A stretch of 64,000 nucleotides of DNA from BRHc4a sp049323755 (GTDB lineage Bacteria; Bacillota; Desulfotomaculia; Desulfotomaculales; Desulfocucumaceae). Location: positions 415,024 through 479,023 of the forward strand of contig JBMOPE010000026.1 of NCBI GenBank assembly GCA_049323755.1, read 5' to 3'. The position numbers and the translations under genes were made by a program. The notes beneath the pieces were generated by a model, which worked only from the letters and a program-made list of their open reading frames with translations, was not told the origin of the DNA and searched no databases. Of this stretch, positions 1 to 7,691 are shown piece after piece (the stretch's first letter is position 1; every line of letters begins with the position of its first letter).

Positions 1-1
1 C

Positions 2-907
2 CTAATTGAGAACGACTGCCCCGAGAAGGAAGAAGTAATCAAAAGGGTCTATCCCCACACTGGAAAAGCTCATGTAATTGGAGTAACAGGGTCTCCCGGA
101 GCCGGAAAAAGCTCTCTTATTGACCGCATGGTTGGCGTGTTAAGGTCAGAGGACCTGAAGGTGGGGGTAATCGCCGTTGACCCCAGCAGCCCCTTCTCCG
201 GAGGGGCGCTTCTGGGAGACCGCATTAGGATGCAGGAGCACGCCCTTGATAAAAACGTTTTTATACGCAGCATGGGCACCAGGGGGACCCTTGGGGGGCT
301 CTCCAGGGCCACCAAGGATGTCGTCAAGGTTCTGGACGCCTTCGGCTGCAATGTCATCCTGATAGAAACTGTGGGGGTTGGCCAGACAGAGCTTGACATA
401 ATGAACTACGCTGACAGCACGGTGGTAGTATTGAGCCCGGGCGGCGGTGACCAGATACAGACAATGAAGGCCGGTATTATGGAAATTGCCGATATATTTG
501 TTATAAACAAGTGCGATACAGCAGATATCACCAGAATAAAAACCGATATTGAAAACATGATTGACTTAAGCCCACTGGCAGGCAGCTGGCGGCCTCCCGT
601 TATCCCCACCTCGGCCTTCACGGGAGAAGGTCTTGACCTCCTCTGGCTAAAATTGAAAGACCACAAGGCCTTCCGTGTAAAAGACAATAATTCTGCCACC
701 GCAGCAGAAAAGCTCAAGAAGGAGCTGCTGGAAATCCTTAACAGGAAGGTAATGGATAAGCTCAACGTCAGCGTTCTATCCAACGGAAAGCTGGAAGGCC
801 TGGTCAGCAGTGTTATGAACAGGAACCTCGACCCCTATACCGCGGCCGAAAAACTTTTGGAAAAATTATTTGCTTCCGGGAAGGAGCATGAGAAAAATGA
901 GCAATAA
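2..907 (+). CDS. meaB: MeaB/ArgK-family GTPase, acyl-CoA mutase chaperone (5' end outside window)
   Basis: G3E-family P-loop GTPase that loads adenosylcobalamin into, and protects, B12-dependent acyl-CoA mutases in the cytoplasm. The reading frame is open from base 2, so the true start lies upstream of the window. Walker A GSPGAGKSS is encoded near base 95; next come VDPSSPFSGGALLGDRIRMQ, which is characteristic of MeaB, the switch-like ETVGVGQ and the guanine-specificity motif NKCD. The stop overlaps the start of the mutase gene, so the two are translationally coupled. Its position directly before a mutase large and small subunit makes the partner clear. A second MeaB is encoded at 24574-25800. 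Family assignment is firm; which mutase it serves is inferred from gene order. Confidence 0.93.
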   Translation, partial: LIENDCPEKEEVIKRVYPHTGKAHVIGVTGSPGAGKSSLIDRMVGVLRSEDLKVGVIAVDPSSPFSGGALLGDRIRMQEHALDKNVFIRSMGTRGTLGGLSRATKDVVKVLDAFGCNVILIETVGVGQTELDIMNYADSTVVVLSPGGGDQIQTMKAGIMEIADIFVINKCDTADITRIKTDIENMIDLSPLAGSWRPPVIPTSAFTGEGLDLLWLKLKDHKAFRVKDNNSATAAEKLKKELLEILNRKVMDKLNVSVLSNGKLEGLVSSVMNRNLDPYTAAEKLLEKLFASGKEHEKNEQ

Positions 908-2558
908 AACGGAAAAAATCCGTAAGAACTGGGAAGAATGGCTGGAGTCAAGAAGTAAAATGAACGATCGGGATTTCAAGTTTGAAACCGTGTCGTCCCT
1001 GCCCGTCAATGACCTGTATACCCCCCTCGACATTGAAAACCTTGATTATGAAAGAGACCTGGGAATGCCTGGATCATACCCCTATACCAGGGGGGTACAG
1101 ACAAACATGTACCGCGGAAGGCTCTGGACAATGCGTCAATTCGCGGGGTTTGCCACCGCAAAGGAGTCAAACCAGAGGTACAAGTACCTTCTTTCCAAAG
1201 GCCAGACCGGCTTAAGTGTGGCCTTTGACATGCCTACAATAATGGGCTATGACAGCGATCATCCAAGGGCTTTCGGAGAGGTTGGCCGTGTTGGTGTAGC
1301 CATTGACTCGCTGCAGGACATGGAAACACTGTTTGACGGCATCCCACTTGACAGGGTAAGCACATCCATGACCATTAACGCCCCGGCCTCAATACTGTGG
1401 TGCATGTACATTGCCACCGGGGAAAAGCAGGGAGTCCCGTCGGAAAAGCTGACGGGTACGATACAGAACGACATACTTAAAGAATACATAGCCCAGAAAT
1501 CCTGGATATTCCCTCCTGCGCCCTCAATGAGGATCATTACAGACATTTTCGCCTATGCTTCAAAGCACGTGCCCAAATGGAACACCGTAAGCATAAGCGG
1601 CTACCATATAAGGGAGGCGGGTTCCACCGCGGTTCAGGAACTGGCCTTCACCCTGGCCGACGGCTTTGCCTATGTGGAGGCCGGAATGGCTGCCGGACTT
1701 AACGTTGACCAATTTGCCCCCAGGCTTTCATTCTTCTTTAACGCCCACATAGACTTTTTCGAGGAGATTGCCAAGTACAGGGCTGCAAGACGCATATGGG
1801 CCAGGAGGATGAAGGAAAAATACGGGGCCAGGGACCCAAAGTCCTGGATGTTGAGGTTCCACACCCAGACGGCTGGCTGCAGCCTCACCGCACAGCAGCC
1901 GGAAAACAACATTATCCGCACTGCCTACGAGGCTCTGGCAGCGGTGCTTGGAGGCACCCAGTCTCTGCACACCAATTCCATGGACGAGGTGCTTGCCCTG
2001 CCAACCGAAAAGGCCGTCCAGATAGCGCTGCGCACCCAGCAGATAATGGCCTACGAAACAGGAGTGGCCAATGTAATAGACCCCCTTGCCGGATCCTATT
2101 TTGTGGAGGCCCTTACAAACAAAATGGAAGAGGAAGCGGAAAAGTACTTCGCTGAAATTGATAAGAGGGGCGGCGTGCTGGCCGCCATAGACCAGAACTT
2201 CTTCCAGCAGGAGATTGCAGATGCAGCCTACCAGTTTCAGCGGGCCGTGGATAAGAAAAAGCGTATAATGGTGGGAGTAAACGAATTCGTAAATGAAGAC
2301 GAGCAATTGGATATCGATTTACTGAAAATAGACCTACAGATCGAAAAAGACCAGGTGGCCCGTGTTCAAAAACTCCGCAAGGACAGGGACAACATCAGGG
2401 CCGGCGAGACACTTGAAGCACTCAGGGCAGCGGCCTCCGGAACAGAAAACCTGATACCTTATATACTTGAATGTGTCAGGGCCTACGCCACAGAAGGAGA
2501 AATAACCCAGGTAATGCGCGAGGTTTTTGGTGAATACAAAGAAAAGCCTATTTTCTAA
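897..2558 (+). CDS. icmA: B12-dependent acyl-CoA mutase large subunit, isobutyryl-CoA mutase-like
   Basis: Catalytic TIM-barrel subunit (553 aa) of a coenzyme-B12 acyl-CoA mutase lacking its own B12 domain, which is the next gene. Start ATG 897 is chosen because AAGGAG ends 10 nt upstream; the open frame continues up to a TTG at 870. Catalytic His of SGYH is H237 (H244 in Propionibacterium methylmalonyl-CoA mutase). By alignment from memory, the two substrate-specificity residues of methylmalonyl-CoA mutase, Tyr89 (RQYAG) and Arg207 (MVRNT), are Phe82 (RQFAG) and Gln200 (IAQKS) here, 118 residues apart in both. Phe/Gln is the known isobutyryl-CoA mutase pair. The general annotation would be methylmalonyl-CoA mutase; I favour isobutyryl/n-butyryl-CoA mutase. 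Ile and Asp typical of 2-hydroxyisobutyryl-CoA mutase are absent. Confidence 0.85.
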   Translation: MSNKTEKIRKNWEEWLESRSKMNDRDFKFETVSSLPVNDLYTPLDIENLDYERDLGMPGSYPYTRGVQTNMYRGRLWTMRQFAGFATAKESNQRYKYLLSKGQTGLSVAFDMPTIMGYDSDHPRAFGEVGRVGVAIDSLQDMETLFDGIPLDRVSTSMTINAPASILWCMYIATGEKQGVPSEKLTGTIQNDILKEYIAQKSWIFPPAPSMRIITDIFAYASKHVPKWNTVSISGYHIREAGSTAVQELAFTLADGFAYVEAGMAAGLNVDQFAPRLSFFFNAHIDFFEEIAKYRAARRIWARRMKEKYGARDPKSWMLRFHTQTAGCSLTAQQPENNIIRTAYEALAAVLGGTQSLHTNSMDEVLALPTEKAVQIALRTQQIMAYETGVANVIDPLAGSYFVEALTNKMEEEAEKYFAEIDKRGGVLAAIDQNFFQQEIADAAYQFQRAVDKKKRIMVGVNEFVNEDEQLDIDLLKIDLQIEKDQVARVQKLRKDRDNIRAGETLEALRAAASGTENLIPYILECVRAYATEGEITQVMREVFGEYKEKPIF

Positions 2559-2583
2559 TATTTAAACGGTGAGGTGTTGACAC

Positions 2584-2985
2584 ATGGCCAGAAAAATACG
2601 GGTGCTGGTGGCAAAGCCCGGGCTCGACGGGCACGACAGGGGCGCCAGGGTAATAGCAAGAGGTTTGCGGGACGCCGGAATGGAAGTTGTGTACACCGGC
2701 CTTCACCAGACTCCCGAGCAGATTGTGGAGGCAGCGATACAGGAAGATGTCGATGTGGTGGGGCTCAGCATACTCTCCGGAGCCCATATGACAATATTCC
2801 CCAGGATATGCGAGCTTTTAAAGGAAAACGGGGCTGAGGAAATAATGGTCATGGGCGGGGGCACCGTTCCGGAAGACGATGTGGCTGAGCTTAAGAAAAA
2901 CGGCTGGGCAAAGGAGATATTCACTCCCGGAACCACACTTGAAACAATCGTGGATTGGATAAATTCCAACGTAAAAACTGACTGA
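2584..2985 (+). CDS. icmB: B12-binding small subunit of acyl-CoA mutase
   Basis: Protein of 133 aa made up only of a Rossmann-like cobalamin-binding domain. The DxHxxG signature is GLDGHDRG near residue 14, supplying the His that replaces dimethylbenzimidazole as lower cobalt ligand; LSILSGAH and GGGTVP are the further conserved loops around the nucleotide tail. It is 25 nt downstream of the large subunit on the same strand and so completes the mutase heteromer. The wording of its conserved blocks (YTGLHQTPEQIVEAAIQED) closely resembles IcmB of Streptomyces as I recall it, which agrees with the residues seen in the large subunit. The gene is followed by a terminator hairpin, ending the operon. 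Confidence 0.9.
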   Translation: MARKIRVLVAKPGLDGHDRGARVIARGLRDAGMEVVYTGLHQTPEQIVEAAIQEDVDVVGLSILSGAHMTIFPRICELLKENGAEEIMVMGGGTVPEDDVAELKKNGWAKEIFTPGTTLETIVDWINSNVKTD

Positions 2986-3029
2986 AAAAAGGCTGCAGCT
3001 AACACCCAAGGACTCAGATTAACGACAAA

Positions 3030-3064
3030 CCCTGGTTTTAACCGAGCCAGGGTATTTCATTTTG
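3030..3064 (+). terminator. Terminator after the mutase operon
   Basis: Inverted repeat CCCTGG / CCAGGG (3030-3035 and 3047-3052) with an 11-nt loop, followed by a T-rich stretch ending in CATTTTG. It lies 45 nt after the B12 subunit and overlaps the 3' end of the convergent gene, so it may work for both strands. Confidence 0.6.
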
Positions 3065-3671
3065 TAGATATCGGGATTAACTTTTTTATATAACGAATTA
3101 ATGATAATATGCTTGCTGACAAAACGGTCCCATAGATTGCATATCTTAAAGCTGACCCGAACATTGTTACATTTCGCTCAGGATAGTCAGACATCATATC
3201 AAAAAAACTTCCTTCAAATGTAGCCCACTGACTTCTCAATAATACCGAGATTGCAAAAAGCGCCAATCCCAGTAGACCCCAAACCCATTTGTCAGTTTTA
3301 TAGTTTTCTATAAATAAATACAATAAAAACGCCTGAAACCACGGAATGACATAGAAGACCGATAAAAACCAAAATCTGTTATACAATTCAAAGGGTTCAG
3401 CCCTAAAAAAGGCTATGTATATATAATCATAGCAAACTAAGGGGATCGTTATATAGAAAGCTACCCATAAACTTAGTTCAAAACGGTTTCCGGAATATTG
3501 TTTGATAATGCTATAAATAGTTAGTCCTATTGCAAAATAAACAGCAACACAAAAGTACAAAAGGTTATTAAAGGACCAATCCTGATAATAACTTGGCCAG
3601 CCTATTATAACAAACAGAGCCCAGCCAATAGATGCAAATGACAGCAATCTCCAGTGTTTTGAAAAAGTCAT
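3057..3671 (-). CDS. Hypothetical multi-pass membrane protein
   Basis: Protein of 204 aa that I do not recognise. It is strongly hydrophobic and aromatic-rich with about five or six predicted transmembrane segments (roughly residues 8-27, 35-55, 67-88, 100-121, 131-147 and 172-193) and a basic C-terminus IRYIKKLIPISTK. The gene is visibly more AT-rich than its neighbours and sits alone between two terminators, which suggests a recent acquisition. Start ATG at 3671 follows a GGTGAAG-like ribosome binding site. No enzymatic motif is visible. Confidence 0.7.
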   Translation of the reverse strand: MTFSKHWRLLSFASIGWALFVIIGWPSYYQDWSFNNLLYFCVAVYFAIGLTIYSIIKQYSGNRFELSLWVAFYITIPLVCYDYIYIAFFRAEPFELYNRFWFLSVFYVIPWFQAFLLYLFIENYKTDKWVWGLLGLALFAISVLLRSQWATFEGSFFDMMSDYPERNVTMFGSALRYAIYGTVLSASILSLIRYIKKLIPISTK

Positions 3672-3729
3672 AGCTTCACCTGGCCTTAATCAATGCCATT
3701 TATATGGTTCATATTAGCTCCATACGCAT

Positions 3730-3762
3730 AAAAATCCTTCCGTCAAAACGGAAAGATTTTTA
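3730..3762 (-). terminator. Terminator of the aminotransferase gene
   Basis: Read on the minus strand: AAAATC-TTTCCGT, TTTG loop, ACGGAA-GGATTTTT; a stem of about 12 bp with one mismatch, ending in a T run. It lies 40 nt downstream of the class V aminotransferase stop. Confidence 0.75.
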
Positions 3763-3804
3763 CAATACCATGACTACCTAAATTTCAATTATCAGCCTCC
3801 GACT

Positions 3805-4989
3805 TCAGCAGGTGCAGCCTCCCTCGCCTTCTGGGAGAGTGATGTTTTTACGGACTATTTCCTCCAGCGCATCTATCGCCCTCTTCACCTCATCCTCAGT
3901 GTTGAAAAAGGAAAAGCTAAAGCGCACCAGCTTCTTATCTAGAGTCCCAAGAGTGTGGTGGGCGTCCGGAGCGCAGTGCAGCCCGGCCCTGCAGGCAATG
4001 TCATAGTTTTTGTCCAATACTCCTCCTATTTCAGCAGTTTTCCTTCCCTCAATAAGGAAGGACACCACCGGAGCCCTTTCCACTCCTGCCTGGGGCCCGT
4101 ATATTTTTAGTCCCGGCACTTTTTTGGAGCCCTCTATAAACATATTGGCAAGCCTTAGCTCATGGTTTCTTATGGTATCCATGCCCTTTTCAAGTATAAA
4201 GTCAATTCCTGCCTCCAGGCCCGCAATACCGGTAGTATTCAGCGTGCCGGCCTCATACCTTTCCGGAAGCGTGTCAGGCATTCCCGGCAGCTCCGACTGG
4301 CTTCCTGTACCCCCCTCAATAAGGGTGTCAAGCTCTATTCCCTCCCCAATGTAGAGAGCGCCTGTTCCGGTGGGCCCCAAAAGGCTTTTGTGACCGGGAA
4401 AGGCCAGTAGGTCAATATTCATCCTTTTAACATCAATAGGCAGCACTCCTGCAGTCTGGGCAGCGTCCACAAGAAAATACTTCCCGGCCTCTTTGGCAAT
4501 CTTTCCTATTTCTTCTATGGGCATTACCGTTCCGGCAACATTGGAGGCATGGGTGACAACTATAAGCTTTGTATTTGATTTTATGGCTTTTTTAATATCA
4601 TCCGGGCTTATGCTCCCGTCTTCCCCGCACTTTATTTTTGTTACTTCAACTCCCTTTTTTTCCAGGGTGTTAAGCGGACGGGTAACCGAGTTGTGCTCCA
4701 TTGAGCTGGTGATCACATGGTCGCCGCTTTTAAGCAGTCCTTTGATAGCGAGGTTAAGCGCCCCGGTGGCGTTTATGGTGAATACTATTCTTTCGTATTG
4801 GCTCTGATCTATATTAAAAAGATTAGCCAGCTTTTTTCTGGTGGACTCCACCATTTCATTGGCTTTTATGGACATCTTGTGTCCCGCCCTGCCGGGATTG
4901 GCGCCCAGCTCTGTTATACACCCGGATACGGCCTCAACAACCTTAGGCGGCTTGGGCCAGGTGGTGGCGGCATTGTCAAAATATATCAT
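3805..4989 (-). CDS. Cysteine desulfurase family protein (class V aminotransferase)
   Basis: PLP-dependent fold-type I enzyme of 394 aa in the NifS/SufS-like subgroup often called the EF2568 family. Visible landmarks: N-terminal YFDNAATTWPKP, SSMEHNS, THASNVAGT, DAAQ (PLP contact Asp) and the Schiff-base lysine in FPGHKSLLGPTG; the catalytic-loop cysteine is in CRAGLHCAPDAH. The C-terminus GGCTC adds two cysteines. Start ATG 4989 follows AAGGAG with a 7-nt gap and removes 15 residues from the longest frame. Likely role is release of sulfur or selenium from cysteine or selenocysteine; selA-selB elsewhere in the window leave selenocysteine lyase as a possibility. No scaffold protein gene is adjacent, so the acceptor is unknown. 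Confidence 0.88.
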   Translation of the reverse strand: MIYFDNAATTWPKPPKVVEAVSGCITELGANPGRAGHKMSIKANEMVESTRKKLANLFNIDQSQYERIVFTINATGALNLAIKGLLKSGDHVITSSMEHNSVTRPLNTLEKKGVEVTKIKCGEDGSISPDDIKKAIKSNTKLIVVTHASNVAGTVMPIEEIGKIAKEAGKYFLVDAAQTAGVLPIDVKRMNIDLLAFPGHKSLLGPTGTGALYIGEGIELDTLIEGGTGSQSELPGMPDTLPERYEAGTLNTTGIAGLEAGIDFILEKGMDTIRNHELRLANMFIEGSKKVPGLKIYGPQAGVERAPVVSFLIEGRKTAEIGGVLDKNYDIACRAGLHCAPDAHHTLGTLDKKLVRFSFSFFNTEDEVKRAIDALEEIVRKNITLPEGEGGCTC

Positions 4990-5063
4990 TGAGATCTCCT
5001 TCTTTCTGTCTTCATAAACATATATTAAACACACCCGCTTAAAATATACATTATTCAGCTATT

Positions 5064-5328
5064 CCCCCGAAGGTGAAGGACTGCTTAAGGGTATTACCTT
5101 ATGGTCAGGAGGTGCTTATGGGTAATACCTGTTAGTCGGAGGTGCTAAAAGGTATTACCGAATGGTCGGAGGTACTATGGGGTCATTCTCAATTGGTCGG
5201 AGACTTTAATAGATAATACATCTGGTCTTCGACCAAGCGGAAATACATCCCGTCCCCTCCGACCACCAGGAAATGCATCTCCGGCTCCTCCGACCATCAG
5301 GAAATACATCTCCGGCTCCTCCGACAAA
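5064..5328. repeat. Inverted array of ~31-nt GGTCGGAGG repeats (copy 1)
   Basis: Four units with core GTCGGAGG (variants GTCAGGAGG, GTCGGAGA) begin at 5104, 5135, 5165 and 5196, that is at 31, 30 and 31 nt spacing. After a centre near 5225 (GGTCTTCGACC) the core occurs in the opposite orientation, CCTCCGAC at 5256, 5287 and 5318, again 31 nt apart. The unit also contains a partly conserved half such as GGAAATACATCTCCGGCT. The two halves are imperfect reverse complements, so a transcript would fold into one long interrupted hairpin. There are no unique spacers between units, unlike a CRISPR. A second array with the same unit and geometry is at 46410-46706. Confidence 0.9.
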
Positions 5329-5332
5329 TATT

Positions 5333-5367
5333 AAAAAGACTGCCGGCATTGTTAGCCGACAGTCTTT
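5333..5367 (-). terminator. Terminator of the EF-G-like gene
   Basis: On the minus strand AAAGACTG-TCGGC, loop TAACAAT, GCCGG-CAGTCTTTTT: stem of 12-13 bp with a bulge, then a T run. It ends the EF-G-like transcript 18 nt after its stop. Confidence 0.85.
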
Positions 5368-5385
5368 GAATGCTCTATAGTGTTA

Positions 5386-7410
5386 TTACTTCTCAGCCTC
5401 TGCAGCAGCCTTGGCTTTCTTTATCACATCATCGGACAGCCTGCCGGGGACCTCTTCGTAGCCCAGGAATTCCATTTTAAACTGACCTCTGCCCTGGGTC
5501 ATGGACTTGAGGTCTATGGCGTACCTGTACATTTCAGACAGAGGCACCTGTGCCTTAACCTTGGTCTGCTTCCCGCCGGGCTCCATACCCAGAATGCGGC
5601 CCCTCTTGGTGTTAAAGTCGCTTATTATATCACCCATAAAGTTCTCGGGGACAGTGACCTCCACGTTCATTAAAGGCTCAAGAAGAACGGGTTTTGCCTG
5701 CTGGGCTCCCTTTTTGAATGCCAGTGATCCGGCTATTTTGAAAGCCATTTCAGAGGAGTCCACCGGGTGGAAAGAGCCGTCCACCAGGACCGCCTTAACT
5801 CCTGTGACTGGATATCCGGCCAGAATACCCTCAACCATGGCCTCCCGGATGCCCTTTTCAACTGCCGGGAAGTAGTTTCTGGGAACCGCGCCGCCAAAAA
5901 TTTCTTCTGCAAACACAAAGTCCTGGCCATCCATAAGAGGCTCCAGCCTTACCCATACATGGCCGAACTGGCCGTGGCCGCCGGTCTGTTTCTTGTGCTT
6001 GCCCTCAACCTTGACCTCGGAGCGTATTGTTTCCCTGTAGGGAACCCTCGGTGAGTCGGTGGCGACATCCACGTTGTAACGTTTTTTCAGCCTGTCAATA
6101 ATGATGTCCAGGTGCATTTCACCCATTCCGGTAACGAGGGTTTGCTTGGTCTCCAGGTTCTTTTCCACCCTCATGGTCTTATCTTCTTCCAGCAGCTTGC
6201 CTATGGCGCTGCCCAGCTTATCCTCGTCTCCCTTACTCTTTGGCGTAATGGCCACCGCCAGGGTGGGCTCCGGAAAATGTACGCCCTCAAGCTTCACAGG
6301 GTTATCTTTTTCGCACAGAGTATCATTGGTATCAATGTCCTGGAGTTTCACCAGCACTGCAATATCCCCTGTGTTGACTTCCTGAGTCTGGGCTGTGGTT
6401 TTGCCTCTGGCAAACAGTATCTGGCCTATTTTCTCAGTCTTTTCCTTGTTGGCGTTGTATATTGTCATATCGCTCTTGAGCTTGCCGGTATAAACACGGA
6501 TAAAGTTCATTTTTCCCACATACGGGTCGGCCAGCGTCTTGAAGACCAGGGCCGAGAAGTGCTTTGACTCCTCAATAGCGGGAACCGGAGCATAGCCTAC
6601 CAAAAAGTCCATTAGATTTGTTACAGCCATATTCTTTGTAGCCGATCCACAAAGAACGGGCACAACTTTTCCAGCTTTTATTCCGGCTGCAAGCCCTGAC
6701 CTGATCTCATCTGCAGACAGCTCTTCGCCCTCCAGGTATTTCATCATCAGCTCGTCATCGCCCTCAACGGCTGCCTCAACTAGCTTTTCCCTGGTTTCTG
6801 CGATAACATCAGCCATATCTCCCGGGATAGGTATTTCAGTGGCCTTCCCGTCCTTAAAGGTATAGGCCTTCTGCTCAATCATGTCCACTATGCCTGTGAA
6901 GTCCAGAGCCTGGCCGATTGGAAGCTGTACCGGGGCAAAGTTTGCCGCAAAGCTGTCTTTTAGCTCGTCCAGCACTTTAAAAAAGTTTGCGTTTTCACGC
7001 TCCATCTTATTTATAAAAACCATCCGCGGCATTGTTTTTTCATCCGCGAAATCCCATATTATTTCTGTCTGAACTTCAACGCCGTCAACTGCGGACACCA
7101 CAAAAAGAGCGCTGTCCACTACCCTTATTGCTCCCTTTACCTCACCGATAAAATCGGAGTAGCCGGGTGTATCGATAATATTAAGCTTGGTTTCTTTCCA
7201 CTCACAGGGCACAAGGCTGGCGTGAATGGTAAGCTGGCGTGCTGTCTCCTCGGGATGATAATCAGCGGTGGTAGTACCGTCTTCTACCCTGCCGTGCCTG
7301 TTAATTGCCCCGGTATTGAACAGGATAGCTTCAACCAATGAGGTCTTTCCGGCCCCACCGTGCGCCACCACTCCTATATTACGGATTTTTTCGCTAGGAT
7401 AACTCTTCAA
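5386..7410 (-). CDS. EF-G-like translation GTPase
   Basis: Protein of 674 aa with the full five-domain layout of elongation factor G. The G domain carries P-loop VVAHGGAGKTSL (about residues 14-25) instead of the AHIDAGKTT of canonical EF-G, DTPGYSDF as G3 and NKME where G4 is normally NKxD. The later domains include GMGEMHLDI and TGGHGQFG typical of EF-G domains III-IV. These departures mark the EF-G-like (EF-G2/FusA2-like) paralogue widespread in Firmicutes; the canonical fusA is normally in the str operon, which is not in this window. Its physiological role is not established. It has its own terminator and an upstream gap shared with the divergent SpoVB gene. Confidence 0.88.
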   Translation of the reverse strand: MKSYPSEKIRNIGVVAHGGAGKTSLVEAILFNTGAINRHGRVEDGTTTADYHPEETARQLTIHASLVPCEWKETKLNIIDTPGYSDFIGEVKGAIRVVDSALFVVSAVDGVEVQTEIIWDFADEKTMPRMVFINKMERENANFFKVLDELKDSFAANFAPVQLPIGQALDFTGIVDMIEQKAYTFKDGKATEIPIPGDMADVIAETREKLVEAAVEGDDELMMKYLEGEELSADEIRSGLAAGIKAGKVVPVLCGSATKNMAVTNLMDFLVGYAPVPAIEESKHFSALVFKTLADPYVGKMNFIRVYTGKLKSDMTIYNANKEKTEKIGQILFARGKTTAQTQEVNTGDIAVLVKLQDIDTNDTLCEKDNPVKLEGVHFPEPTLAVAITPKSKGDEDKLGSAIGKLLEEDKTMRVEKNLETKQTLVTGMGEMHLDIIIDRLKKRYNVDVATDSPRVPYRETIRSEVKVEGKHKKQTGGHGQFGHVWVRLEPLMDGQDFVFAEEIFGGAVPRNYFPAVEKGIREAMVEGILAGYPVTGVKAVLVDGSFHPVDSSEMAFKIAGSLAFKKGAQQAKPVLLEPLMNVEVTVPENFMGDIISDFNTKRGRILGMEPGGKQTKVKAQVPLSEMYRYAIDLKSMTQGRGQFKMEFLGYEEVPGRLSDDVIKKAKAAAEAEK

Positions 7411-7691
7411 ATCCCCTGCCTCCTTTGTAAATAATGTTACCTGTGTAAAGTATTTCTATACTTAATTACGGCTAACACAAAAATAAGCTCCCTAAAGAGC
7501 CGATTTACCAGGCACTGAAGCGGGAAAATAAACTAAGCAGTTTAACCCAATTTAATACTATTCCACACAGTATCACAAATATCCTTTTTAATGCAATACT
7601 ATTTTAACAACTTATTTATTGGAGATGGCTTCCAATGAATTTCTCATAGTTGGCTTGCCATGGACATACATATATCACCAGGGGTGAAAAC
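7411..7691. other. Divergent intergenic region between the EF-G-like gene and spoVB
   Basis: About 280 AT-rich bases that must carry both promoters. I see no conserved RNA structure or clear -35/-10 pair that I can assign with confidence. The SpoVB ribosome binding site AGGGGTG is at its right end. Confidence 0.5.

Noticed and set aside
2574..2837. 87-codon ORF in another frame over the B12 subunit
   Set aside because: Out-of-frame shadow of the B12-binding subunit; basic, low-complexity product without homology pattern.
5064..5328. Regular ~31-nt repeats resembling a CRISPR array
   Set aside because: Units touch each other without unique spacers, drift in sequence and invert halfway; no cas genes are nearby.
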